This document shows positions 25,100 through 33,658 of a stretch of DNA of 39,141 bases, one piece after another. A program made the position numbers and the translations under genes. The notes beneath the pieces are model-generated. The model was not told where the DNA came from and ran no database searches. It saw only the letters and a program-made list of their open reading frames with translations. Source of the stretch: CAYVTD01 sp964454445 (GTDB lineage Bacteria > Bacteroidota > Ignavibacteria > Kapaibacteriales > UBA2268); contig CAYVTD010000030.1 of the NCBI GenBank assembly GCA_964454445.1, positions 1-39,141 on the forward strand, written 5' to 3'. The stretch's first letter is position 1. The number at the start of each line of letters is the position of its first letter.

Positions 25100-26263
25100 T
25101 TAAACATAAGCGGCAATGCCGGTGATGTCTTCGCCGAGAATTAAAGTGTGTATGTCGTGAGTGCCTTCATAAGTGCGAACAGATTCGAGATTTGCAGCAT
25201 GGCGCATCGGCGGGTATTCACCAGTTATTCCGTTAGCACCGTGTATATCGCGGGAAATCCTTGCACATTGCAGAGCCATATCGACATTGTTGCGCTTTGC
25301 GAGTGAGACTTGCTGGAAACGCGATTTATTATCGTCTTTCAATCTTCCGAGCCGATATGCTATCAACTGAGCTTTTGTGATTTCGTTTAGCATCCAAACA
25401 AGCTTTTCTTGGACAAGCTGGAAGGAAGCAATTGGTTTATCAAATTGGATTCGTGATTTTGCATATTCCAGAGCAGAACTGTATGTAGCCATAGCAGAGC
25501 CAATCGCCCCCCAAGCAATACCATAGCGGGCAGATGTGAGACAACTGAGAGGACCTTTTAAGCCCTTGACATTTAAAATATTTTCAGCAGGTATCTCGAC
25601 ATCTTGAAAAATAAGCTCAGATGTAACTGATGCACGAAGCGAGTGTTTTCCTTTCATTTCGGGAGCAGTGAAGCCTTTAGTCCCTTTTTCAACTAAAAAT
25701 CCGTGGACGGCGCCGTCGAGTTTTGCCCAAACGACGGCAATGTCGGCAAGAGTGCCATTTGTTATCCACATTTTCGCGCCATTGAGCAGGTAACCGCTAT
25801 CAGTTTTTATAGCGGTGGTGATCATTCCGCCAGGATTAGAGCCATAATCAGGTTCGGTTAGCCCGAAACAGCCAATAGCAGAGCCGTCGGCAAGTTTGGG
25901 GAGCCATTTTCGCTTGTTTTCTTCTGAAGCGTAATTATAAATGGGGAACATAACAAGCGAATTCTGGACTGAAGCAAAGGAGCGAATGCCCGAATCGCCT
26001 CTTTCAAGCTCTTGCATAGCTAGACCATAAGTTGTATAGTTTGCACCTGATCCTCCATATTCCTCTGGAATGAAAATACCGTATAAACCAAGTTGAGCCA
26101 TTTTTTTGTGTAAATCCATCGGATAAGTTCCTGCTTCGTAATGCTTCTCAATAATTGGCAAGACCTCTTGCTCGACAAAATTGCGGACGGTGTCGCGAAC
26201 CATTTTTTCGTCTTCGGTGAAAAGCTCATCTAAATCTAAGTAATCGGGAGCTGAAAATGCCAT
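25100..26263 (-). CDS. gcdH: Acyl-CoA dehydrogenase, glutaryl-CoA dehydrogenase type
   Basis: A 387-aa FAD flavoprotein of the acyl-CoA dehydrogenase family. The FAD-contacting CFGLTEPDYGSNPGGM and MWITNG segments are present, and the base Glu366 lies in YEGTHDIHTLILG. Arg94 in GDSGIRSFASVQ matches the arginine that binds the glutaryl carboxylate in GCDH, so oxidative decarboxylation of glutaryl-CoA to crotonyl-CoA (lysine/tryptophan or glutarate breakdown) is the best call. A GGAAAA stretch precedes the ATG. An electron-transfer flavoprotein would be the partner and is not in view. It is divergent from the nusA operon. Confidence 0.9.
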   Translation of the reverse strand: MAFSAPDYLDLDELFTEDEKMVRDTVRNFVEQEVLPIIEKHYEAGTYPMDLHKKMAQLGLYGIFIPEEYGGSGANYTTYGLAMQELERGDSGIRSFASVQNSLVMFPIYNYASEENKRKWLPKLADGSAIGCFGLTEPDYGSNPGGMITTAIKTDSGYLLNGAKMWITNGTLADIAVVWAKLDGAVHGFLVEKGTKGFTAPEMKGKHSLRASVTSELIFQDVEIPAENILNVKGLKGPLSCLTSARYGIAWGAIGSAMATYSSALEYAKSRIQFDKPIASFQLVQEKLVWMLNEITKAQLIAYRLGRLKDDNKSRFQQVSLAKRNNVDMALQCARISRDIHGANGITGEYPPMRHAANLESVRTYEGTHDIHTLILGEDITGIAAYV

Positions 26264-26368
26264 AATGTTTTCCTTAAAAAATTTAATAAATGATAATAAT
26301 AATGATTTAGACTTTTTTATTATATAATTAGACGGTAAATAACAAAAAAAATTAAATAATTGTATTTA

Positions 26369-26376
26369 TATCTTTG
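26369..26376 (+). promoter_or_regulatory. Candidate -7 element (TATCTTTG) of the nusA operon
   Basis: A TAnnTTTG match, 138 bp before the nusA start. The predicted transcript start near 26383 would place the hairpin at 26411-26431 inside the leader. No clear -33 TTTG lies upstream. Confidence 0.4.
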
Positions 26377-26410
26377 AGTTAAGAAAAAAAAATGTTAAAT
26401 TGCATATTCG

Positions 26411-26434
26411 AAATGGGCATTTAGCCCATTTTTT
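26411..26434 (+). terminator. Terminator-like hairpin in the nusA leader (candidate attenuator)
   Basis: An 8-bp perfect stem AAATGGGC / GCCCATTT with the 5-nt loop ATTTA, running into six T on the plus strand; the minus-strand side has only TTT. It lies between divergent genes, so it does not end any visible gene. On the plus strand it would stop transcription about 80 bp before nusA. Confidence 0.6.
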
Positions 26435-26514
26435 GTTAAAAAAATATTATATTGCTTTATTGTTAAAAGTTATTTTAAAAGAACATTTTTAGAAACATAA
26501 ATTGAAAGTAAGAA

Positions 26515-27948
26515 ATGCCTCGCAAAAAGAGTAAGCCAGTTCTGACTAAAGAAATTATAATAGAAGCTTTCATCGAGACAGCAAAGCACAAGAACATTGA
26601 CCGTGACCTACTGCAAGGTATTATGGAAGAAACATTTTCTATGCTTGTCAGGAAGAAATACGGGCAGGAAGCTAATTTCGAGATAATTGTAAATATGGAA
26701 AAAGGCGATATTGAAGTATATCTAATGCGAGAAATTGTCGATTATGTTGACGATCCCGACACACAAATCAGCATCGACGAAGCCAATTCGCTTGGCGATG
26801 AAGAATATTCTTTAGGCGACGAATTCATCGAGGAAATCAATCTTGAAAATCTTGCTGACAGCTTTGGAAGAAGGCACATTTCCCTGGCGTTGCAGAACCT
26901 TACACAACGAATAAAAGAAATCGAAAAAGATAATATATATAATGAATACATTAACAAGGTTGGCGAAATAATTATAGGCGAAATATATCAAGTAAGCAGA
27001 AACAACATCTTGATTTTGCATAATAACAAGATTGAAATGCACTTGCCACGCGAGGAACAAATACCAAATGAGCCATATCGTTATAAGAAAAACCAGACAA
27101 TTAAGGCAATTTTAAAAGAGGTGCGCTGTTCGACAACTGCAAGCGCACCTGAATTAATATTGTCGCGGGCATCTGAAGTATTCTTAGAGCGTTTATTCGA
27201 AATCGAAATACCTGAAATCTACGATGGCATCATTCAAATAAAGGCGATAGCCCGTGATCCAGGTGAACGTTCAAAGGTAGCAGTTGTTTCTTTCGATGAT
27301 CGTGTAGATCCAGTCGGAGCTTGTGTCGGTATGAAAGGCATCAGGATACATTCGATAGTGCGCGAGCTAAACAATGAAAATATTGATTTAGTTGAATATT
27401 CCGAAGATCCCAAATTGTTTATTGCAAGGGCATTATCCCCTGCTAAAATTAAAGATATTAGCATATCTGCAGATACAAGAACGGCAACAGTCATAGTTCC
27501 CGACGACCAAGTATCACTTGCCATCGGAAAAAATGGACAGAATGTACGTTTAGCGTCCAAATTGTCGGGCTATGCCATTACGTTGATAAAAGAAGGCGGC
27601 GAAGACATTGACCTGACTGAATTTCGCGATGAGCTTGGCAGGGTTATATTTGATAAACTTGCTGAAGAAGGTATTGAAACTGCGCGTGAATTCCTTGAGG
27701 CAGATACAGAAGTTTTATTGAAAATAGAGGGAATGAGCAAGGACTTTTTGTTGGAAATGCGCTCTATTATGCTGTTTGAATTCGAAGAGGAAGAAGACGA
27801 AGAGTATCTGAAAAGCATTGATGAAGTTTTAGAAACAATTAAAATCGAATCTTCGATTAAAGAACAATATTCTGTAAACGAGCCCAAATTGCCCGGAGAT
27901 ATTTCATTGGAGACAAAAGAGAGTAAAAAGATGGTAGATAATGAGTAG
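26515..27948 (+). CDS. nusA: Transcription elongation/termination factor NusA
   Basis: A 477-aa RNA-polymerase-binding factor that controls pausing, termination and antitermination. The N-terminal polymerase-binding domain (about 1-135) is followed by an S1 domain (about 145-215, GEIYQVSRNNILI), KH1 (about 225-300, RDPGERSKVAVVS then GACVGMKG) and KH2 (about 305-375, LAIGKNGQNVRLASKLSG). A helix-hairpin segment near 390-440 and an acidic tail end the protein. The length is slightly over the minimal NusA. It begins the nusA-infB-rbfA-truB-ribF block. rimP, which usually precedes nusA, is absent: the upstream gene is the divergent gcdH. A hairpin in the leader suggests autoregulation. Confidence 0.96.
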   Translation: MPRKKSKPVLTKEIIIEAFIETAKHKNIDRDLLQGIMEETFSMLVRKKYGQEANFEIIVNMEKGDIEVYLMREIVDYVDDPDTQISIDEANSLGDEEYSLGDEFIEEINLENLADSFGRRHISLALQNLTQRIKEIEKDNIYNEYINKVGEIIIGEIYQVSRNNILILHNNKIEMHLPREEQIPNEPYRYKKNQTIKAILKEVRCSTTASAPELILSRASEVFLERLFEIEIPEIYDGIIQIKAIARDPGERSKVAVVSFDDRVDPVGACVGMKGIRIHSIVRELNNENIDLVEYSEDPKLFIARALSPAKIKDISISADTRTATVIVPDDQVSLAIGKNGQNVRLASKLSGYAITLIKEGGEDIDLTEFRDELGRVIFDKLAEEGIETAREFLEADTEVLLKIEGMSKDFLLEMRSIMLFEFEEEEDEEYLKSIDEVLETIKIESSIKEQYSVNEPKLPGDISLETKESKKMVDNE

Positions 27949-27995
27949 ATTTCTTTAGATACGAATAATAAATTTATAAATTAATATTGTAATTT

Positions 27996-30900
27996 ATGGC
28001 AAAAGGTAAAAATACGAAACTTTTTAGGATTGCTTCCGAAATTAATATCGGCAAAGATGCTATTGTCGAATTTCTTGTCGGGAAAGGCTTTAAAATCGAG
28101 AATAAATCGACAGCAGAGCTTACTCCAGATATGATAGAAGCAGTTTATGACAAGTTTAAAAAAGAAATGAAAGCTTTCGAGAAGCAGCAAGAGAAGTTTC
28201 AAAAGCATAAAAAGTTACCTAAGAAACCATCAGATGCGTCCCAACAAGAATTGCCTGCCGAACCAAAGAAACCATTAGTTGTGCAAGAAGCCCCGGTTGA
28301 AGCTAAGCAAAAGAAATCAGAAATAGCACTTCCTCAAGAGCCAGTTGTTGAAATAGATAGTAAAGCTGCTCCTGACAAGGAAGTTGAAAAAGAACAAAAG
28401 ATTGAAATCGGACCAAAAGTTGGCGATATTATCCATTTGCCTGATATGGCTAAAAAAGGAGCTAAGAAAACACCAGATAGCCCGGTTAAAGAGGAAAAGC
28501 AAAAAAGCCCACAATTTGAATTGCCAAAAATTTCAGAAAAAGTATTAGAAAAACTTGACTCGTCTATTAAAACTCGAAAAGAAATTGAAATTATTGCTAA
28601 CAAACAAAAAGAGACCCTACCCCCGGAGAAAAAGCAAGATTATGAACCATTAATTGAGCCACTAATTGCCGAGCCAATTATTGATGATAAACTATCTGAA
28701 GAGCCACCCGGGCAAAAACATGACGAGATATCATCTGCGCAAGAGCCGCTACAAGATAAACAAGTGGCGGAATCAACAGTGCTAGTATCAACTAAGATAG
28801 GTGAAGATATTTCTTCTGAAACAACTAAAAAAGAAACAATTGGAGAAGAAATCAAAGAAAAAGAAGAAGCAGAGAAATCAGATAGGTCCCGGAATAGAAG
28901 GCGCAAGAAGCAAAAACGATTGATTGAAATTGACATTGAAGATCCGAATGCTGCTCCAAAGCTAAAAGGATTAAAGATTTTAGGCAAAATCGAACTCGAA
29001 GGTGCCATAGGAGAAAGAAATGAAACAGGCAGGATAGCCAAGAAGAAAAAAGAAAAGATAGTTACTGAAGATGATATCGACGAGCTAACAGAGAAAAAAT
29101 CCAAGAAAAAGCCAAAACCAAGAGAAAAAGTTCCGCTAAAAGATAAAGTTCTCGACAAGAAAAAAAGAAAACGGCGCAAGTCTATCAAGGATTCAATTAG
29201 TGAAGAAGATGTAGAGGTTGCCATTAAAAAAACGTATTTAGTAATGGGAGCCGCTTCAGGACTTAGCTCCCGTCATAAAATTCGACAAAAGAAAAAAGAG
29301 CAGCGCGAAGAAAAAGATGCAAGAAAAATGGAAGAGCAAGAACTCGAAGCAAACAAGCTTGTGTTAACTGAATTTGTTACAACATCGAATATTGCTGATT
29401 TGATGAAAGTGCCTGTAAACGAAGTCATTTTAAAATGTTTGCAGTTTGGTTTGATGGTTAGTATCAACCAGCGACTCGATAAGGATACGATACTTGTAAT
29501 TGCAGATGATTATGGTTATGAAGTTGAGTTCCAAGACGAGAAATCAGTTGCTCTTACTGAAGATGAAAAAGACAACCCCGAAGATTTGTTGCCCCGTCCT
29601 CCGATAGTAACTATTATGGGACATGTCGATCACGGCAAGACATCACTGCTTGATTACATAAGGCATAGTAATGTTGTTGCAGGCGAAGCAGGAGGTATAA
29701 CACAGCATATAGGTGCATACACCGTCACCACAGGCGACAACGAAACGATTGCCAATAACGAAGGTGGTAGTGGTATTCGCTCCATAACTTTTTTAGACAC
29801 ACCCGGGCACGAAGCCTTTACCGCAATGCGTGCGCGTGGTGCTCAAGCAACTGACATTGTTATTCTTGTTGTTGCCGCCGACGATAGCGTTATGCCTCAA
29901 ACAATCGAAGCAATCAGTCATGCCGAAGCTGCCAATGTGCCAATTGTTGTTGCCATAAATAAAATTGATAAACCCGATGCAAACCCGGACCGGATTAAAC
30001 AACAACTCGCCGACCAGAACATTCTGGTCGAGGAATGGGGTGGGAAATACCAAGCTGTTGAGATCTCGGCAAAAAAAGGCTTGAATGTAGATCGCCTTCT
30101 TGAAAAAATTCTTCTCGAGGCGGAAATGCTCGAGCTTAAAGCGAATCCAAACAGAAATGCGCGTGGTGTTATTGTCGAAGCAAATATGGACAAAGGCTTG
30201 GGTCCTATTGCCACTGTTATTGTTCAAAAAGGAACTCTTAAGATTGGTGATGCTTTCGTAGCCGGAGTCAATTCGGGCAAGGTGCGAGCTATGTTCGACG
30301 AAAGAGGCAAGAATCTAAAAGAAGCGGGACCCTCCATACCTGCAAGAGTAGTAGGTTTCGATGGATTGCCCGAAGCAGGCGATATCTTTGTTGTTCTCGA
30401 TTCTGAAACTGAAACAAGAAGCATTGCTAACGAGAGACAACAGTTGAAACGAGAAATGGGTTTCCGTCAAGTTCGACTTGTTACTCTCGATGATATTTCT
30501 CAGCAAATAAAAGAAGGCGGCATCAAGGATCTTAATTTGATTATAAAATCAGACGTTTCCGGTTCGATGGAGGCACTGAGCGATTCGCTGTTGAAGCTAT
30601 CAACCGATGAGGTGCGTGTTAACATTTTGCACAGAGGAGTAGGACCTATCAATGAATCTGATGTAATGCTCGCTCTTGCTTCACAGGCTGTTATTGTGGG
30701 TTTCCAAGTTAATGCTACACCTCAAGCTCGTAAAATGTCTGAAAAAGAAGCTGTAGATATTAGATTATACAACATTATTTATGACTGTATCAACGAGATT
30801 CATCTTGCTCTCGAAGGCTTGCTAACTCCTGAATTAAAAGAAGAAGTAACATCTGAAGTTGAGGTCAGAAGAATTTTCAGAATAAGCCGGCTTGGCACGA

Positions 30901-31139
30901 TTGCTGGCTGTTATGTTTTATCGGGTAAAATAAGCAGGAACGACAAAATACGCGTTTTGCGTAACGGATTACCTATATTTAACGGAACCATCCAATCGCT
31001 GAAAAGAGGCAAGGATGATGCAAAGGAAGTCGATACATCTTATGAATGTGGTATCCAAATCGAAGGCTTCAACCAACTCCAAGAAGCTGATATTATTCAA
31101 GGTTACAAAGTTTTTGAAGTCAAGCGCCTTCTGAAATAG
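27996..31139 (+). CDS. infB: Translation initiation factor IF-2
   Basis: A 1047-aa GTPase that places initiator tRNA on the 30S subunit and drives subunit joining. An IF2_N domain (about 1-55) precedes some 380 residues of Lys/Glu/Pro-rich low-complexity linker, then a second IF2_N-like domain (about 448-515). The G domain starts near 535, with G1 GHVDHGKT (542-549), G3 DTPGHEA, and G4 NKID. Domains II, III and the C-terminal tRNA-binding domain follow. Between the second and third G-domain strands (about 575-598) there is an insert of roughly 13 residues (GDNETIANNEGGSG) that E. coli IF-2 lacks. It starts 47 bp after nusA. Confidence 0.96.
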   Translation: MAKGKNTKLFRIASEINIGKDAIVEFLVGKGFKIENKSTAELTPDMIEAVYDKFKKEMKAFEKQQEKFQKHKKLPKKPSDASQQELPAEPKKPLVVQEAPVEAKQKKSEIALPQEPVVEIDSKAAPDKEVEKEQKIEIGPKVGDIIHLPDMAKKGAKKTPDSPVKEEKQKSPQFELPKISEKVLEKLDSSIKTRKEIEIIANKQKETLPPEKKQDYEPLIEPLIAEPIIDDKLSEEPPGQKHDEISSAQEPLQDKQVAESTVLVSTKIGEDISSETTKKETIGEEIKEKEEAEKSDRSRNRRRKKQKRLIEIDIEDPNAAPKLKGLKILGKIELEGAIGERNETGRIAKKKKEKIVTEDDIDELTEKKSKKKPKPREKVPLKDKVLDKKKRKRRKSIKDSISEEDVEVAIKKTYLVMGAASGLSSRHKIRQKKKEQREEKDARKMEEQELEANKLVLTEFVTTSNIADLMKVPVNEVILKCLQFGLMVSINQRLDKDTILVIADDYGYEVEFQDEKSVALTEDEKDNPEDLLPRPPIVTIMGHVDHGKTSLLDYIRHSNVVAGEAGGITQHIGAYTVTTGDNETIANNEGGSGIRSITFLDTPGHEAFTAMRARGAQATDIVILVVAADDSVMPQTIEAISHAEAANVPIVVAINKIDKPDANPDRIKQQLADQNILVEEWGGKYQAVEISAKKGLNVDRLLEKILLEAEMLELKANPNRNARGVIVEANMDKGLGPIATVIVQKGTLKIGDAFVAGVNSGKVRAMFDERGKNLKEAGPSIPARVVGFDGLPEAGDIFVVLDSETETRSIANERQQLKREMGFRQVRLVTLDDISQQIKEGGIKDLNLIIKSDVSGSMEALSDSLLKLSTDEVRVNILHRGVGPINESDVMLALASQAVIVGFQVNATPQARKMSEKEAVDIRLYNIIYDCINEIHLALEGLLTPELKEEVTSEVEVRRIFRISRLGTIAGCYVLSGKISRNDKIRVLRNGLPIFNGTIQSLKRGKDDAKEVDTSYECGIQIEGFNQLQEADIIQGYKVFEVKRLLK

Positions 31140-31175
31140 GAATAATCATAGCGTTAAGAAAAAGTAGAAAATAAT

Positions 31176-31538
31176 ATGTCTATAAGAACGGAAAAAGTGT
31201 CGAGTGCTATCAAAAGAATACTTGCCCAACCCATAAATGATATTGCAAAATCAAATGGAGACGGACTCGTTACTGTTACTGATGTGCAGATTTCCAAAGA
31301 TTTACAAGTTGCCAAAGTTTACGTTAGTGTATATAATTCTAAAGATGGAGCGAGCATTTTTTTGGAATTACTCGAATCAAAAAAAGGAATATTGAAATCG
31401 CAAATAGCCGCACAGCTTCGATTAAGATTCACACCTGACTTGCGATTTTTCCTAGATGATACATTAGACAAAATCGTGTATATACAAACTTTGCTCGACA
31501 GCGTTAGAAATCCACTTGAACAAACCAATGAAGAATAA
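31176..31538 (+). CDS. rbfA: Ribosome-binding factor A
   Basis: A 120-aa KH-fold protein that binds the 30S subunit during 16S rRNA 5'-end maturation. The N-terminal RTEKVSSAIKRILAQPI helix, TVTDVQISKDLQVAKVYVSV, and the C-terminal RLRFTPDLRFFLDDTLDK are standard RbfA features. It lies 36 bp after infB and 9 bp before truB, its usual place. Confidence 0.95.
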   Translation: MSIRTEKVSSAIKRILAQPINDIAKSNGDGLVTVTDVQISKDLQVAKVYVSVYNSKDGASIFLELLESKKGILKSQIAAQLRLRFTPDLRFFLDDTLDKIVYIQTLLDSVRNPLEQTNEE

Positions 31539-31547
31539 CTACTTTTT

Positions 31548-32276
31548 ATGATTTTAACTAATCAAAACCTAAGCGATTACGCTGACTGGTATGAAAATGC
31601 AAACTTTGGCGAAGCATTTTGCTTAATAGATAAAGAAAAAGATTGGACTTCATTTGATGTTGTTGCCAAAGTTCGAGGTTTGACGCGCATCAAAAAAGTT
31701 GGTCATGCTGGCACACTCGACCCTCTTGCTACTGGTTTGCTTATCCTTGGTTTTAATAAAGGCACAAAACGTCTTGCAGAATTTCAAGAGCTTGCTAAGA
31801 CTTATATTGCAAATATTAAATTAGGAGCAAAAACTAAAACAGACGATTCGGAAGCCGGTGAAGAAGACATTAAGTCAACAGAACACCTTAATGATGACGA
31901 TATTAAAATCGCTGTTAATGCTTTTATTGGGAAAATTGAGCAGATTCCACCCAAGTATTCTGCAAAAAAGGTTCATGGGAAAAAATTATACCAATTAGCA
32001 AGAAAGAATCAAGATGTCGAGATAAAATCGACATTTGTGGAAATATGTGCCATAGAAATAATTACAATCGAAAAGCCCTTTATTCGTTTAAAAATTGATT
32101 GCTCAAAAGGCACTTACATTCGCGCGTTGGCAAGAGATATCGGCGAGAGGCTTGGTGTTGGAGGCTATTTAGCCGACTTAAGGCGAACATCAATTGGGAA
32201 TTATAATGTAGATTCAGCGCTTAAAATCTCGGATTTAGCAGATGAAGTTAATAAATTGAAAAAAGATACGAAATGA
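31548..32276 (+). CDS. truB: tRNA pseudouridine-55 synthase
   Basis: A 242-aa enzyme making pseudouridine 55 in the T-loop of tRNAs. The catalytic aspartate is Asp58 in HAGTLDPLATGLL. IPPKYSAKKVHGKKLYQLAR and the late CSKGTYIRALARDIGE complete the TruB signature. It is compact, without a long C-terminal PUA extension. Its stop overlaps the ribF start by 4 bp (ATGA), implying translational coupling. Confidence 0.96.
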   Translation: MILTNQNLSDYADWYENANFGEAFCLIDKEKDWTSFDVVAKVRGLTRIKKVGHAGTLDPLATGLLILGFNKGTKRLAEFQELAKTYIANIKLGAKTKTDDSEAGEEDIKSTEHLNDDDIKIAVNAFIGKIEQIPPKYSAKKVHGKKLYQLARKNQDVEIKSTFVEICAIEIITIEKPFIRLKIDCSKGTYIRALARDIGERLGVGGYLADLRRTSIGNYNVDSALKISDLADEVNKLKKDTK

Positions 32277-33217
32277 AAATATTCCGCTCATTCGAAGAAG
32301 TAGAGTTCGATCCAAATACTGTGCTTACAGTTGGAACTTATGATGGTGTCCATAAAGGGCACATGAAAATAATCAATCGTCTGAAAGAAGTAGCAGAACA
32401 GGAGCAGCTAAGACATCTTTTAATTACAATAGCTCCGCATCCACAAATAGTGCTTACCAAAGAAGATAAACCTAAAATAAGATTGTTGACAACAATCGAC
32501 GAACGGCTCACCCGCTTCGAGCAAGCTGGGATTGAAAATATGTTTGTGTTGCCGTTTACCGTCGAGTTTGCCAAAACTCCACCTGAAGTATTCGTAAAAA
32601 AATATCTTTATGAAACCATCGGAATGAAAAAAATTCTGATTGGCTACGACCATTTGTTTGGTAAAGACCGGGAGGGCAACGAGTCTTTGCTTTACCGATT
32701 ATCGACAGAACTTGATTTTTCCATTGAAAAGATACTACCATATTCGGAAAATGACATTATCATTTCGAGTTCAAAGATACGCAAACATATTATAAATAGA
32801 GAGTTGGACAAGGCAAACCAGATGCTCGATTATTATTATTTTGTTTGTGGTGAGGTGGTTCGTGGCGATGGGCGCGGCAGGCAGCTTGGCATACCAACAG
32901 CCAACATTAAAAGCACCGAACAATATAAATTAATGCCTGCCGATGGCGTTTATTTCGTATATTCAATTATAGACGACAAGATGGTGTTCGGTATGGCAAA
33001 TATCGGCAAGCGACCGACATTTACCGATGATGTTTTATCAACATTAGAAGTGAATTACTTTGATTTCGATGAAGATATATACGACAGATCGATTTCTGTC
33101 CATTTTGTCGAGTATATTCGCCCTGAACAGAAATTTTCAGGAGCTGAAGAATTTATACAACAATTGGCAAAGGACAAGAAAGTTTGTTTTGATGCAATAA
33201 AAAATTTTAAAATTTAA
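32273..33217 (+). CDS. ribF: Bifunctional riboflavin kinase / FAD synthetase
   Basis: A 314-aa enzyme converting riboflavin to FMN and FMN to FAD. The N-terminal nucleotidyltransferase half has GTYDGVHKGH (21-30), LITIAPHPQ, and a late ISSSKIRKHI. The C-terminal flavokinase half has GDGRGRQLGIPTANI and GVYFVYSIIDDKM. Both halves are complete. It overlaps truB by 4 bp; the next gene, rpsO, starts 74 bp later. Confidence 0.96.
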   Translation: MKIFRSFEEVEFDPNTVLTVGTYDGVHKGHMKIINRLKEVAEQEQLRHLLITIAPHPQIVLTKEDKPKIRLLTTIDERLTRFEQAGIENMFVLPFTVEFAKTPPEVFVKKYLYETIGMKKILIGYDHLFGKDREGNESLLYRLSTELDFSIEKILPYSENDIIISSSKIRKHIINRELDKANQMLDYYYFVCGEVVRGDGRGRQLGIPTANIKSTEQYKLMPADGVYFVYSIIDDKMVFGMANIGKRPTFTDDVLSTLEVNYFDFDEDIYDRSISVHFVEYIRPEQKFSGAEEFIQQLAKDKKVCFDAIKNFKI

Positions 33218-33291
33218 AACTTTTTTTGTAATTTTACAGTTTGCTAAGAGCCAGAAATGAAAAATTAATAATTTTAAATTTGGAGAACTCA

Positions 33292-33558
33292 ATGATTGAC
33301 AACCAGAAGAAACAACATTTAGTCGAGCGATACGGAAATAACATCAATGATTCCGGCAAGGCAGAAGTCCAGATAGCTATCTTTACCGAAAGAATTAAAG
33401 ACTTGACAGGGCATTTGCTTACGCACAAAAAGGATAACCACAGCCGTCGCGGTCTTATCAAAATGGTAAGCAAGCGACGCAAATTACTCGACTATCTTAC
33501 CAAGAAAGACATCAACCGCTATCGCAAGATTATTGTTGACCTTTCTCTTAGAAAATAA
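33292..33558 (+). CDS. rpsO: 30S ribosomal protein S15
   Basis: An 88-aa primary 16S-binding ribosomal protein. It matches S15 throughout (GKAEVQIAIFTERIKDLTGHL, HKKDNHSRRGLIKMVSKR, RRKLLDYL). The start is the ATG at 33292, preceded by GGAG; a longer in-frame reading from a TTG at 33241 would add 17 residues that S15 lacks. A T7-G-TAATTTTA block at 33221-33236 may be its promoter. A terminator follows. Confidence 0.95.
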   Translation: MIDNQKKQHLVERYGNNINDSGKAEVQIAIFTERIKDLTGHLLTHKKDNHSRRGLIKMVSKRRKLLDYLTKKDINRYRKIIVDLSLRK

Positions 33559-33565
33559 TATAAAG

Positions 33566-33591
33566 AAGGCGGCTTAGTGCCGTCTTTTTTT
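33566..33591 (+). terminator. Intrinsic terminator between rpsO and pnp
   Basis: An 8-bp stem AAGGCGGC / GCCGTCTT (one G-T wobble) with loop TTAGT, running into seven T, 8 bp after the rpsO stop. A rpsO terminator before pnp is also known in E. coli, where some transcripts read through. Confidence 0.85.
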
Positions 33592-33658
33592 CGGCGACTC
33601 CGGCTCACAAAAAAAACGATGTAGTAGTATTTATAAATTAAAGTAGAAAAATAGTAGT

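Noticed and set aside
28640..29224. Serine-rich minus-strand frame opposite infB
   Set aside because: It mirrors the Lys/Glu-rich linker of IF-2 on the opposite strand and has no independent support.
29793..30227. Minus-strand frame opposite the IF-2 G domain
   Set aside because: It lies wholly within a conserved domain of infB and shows no recognisable protein features.
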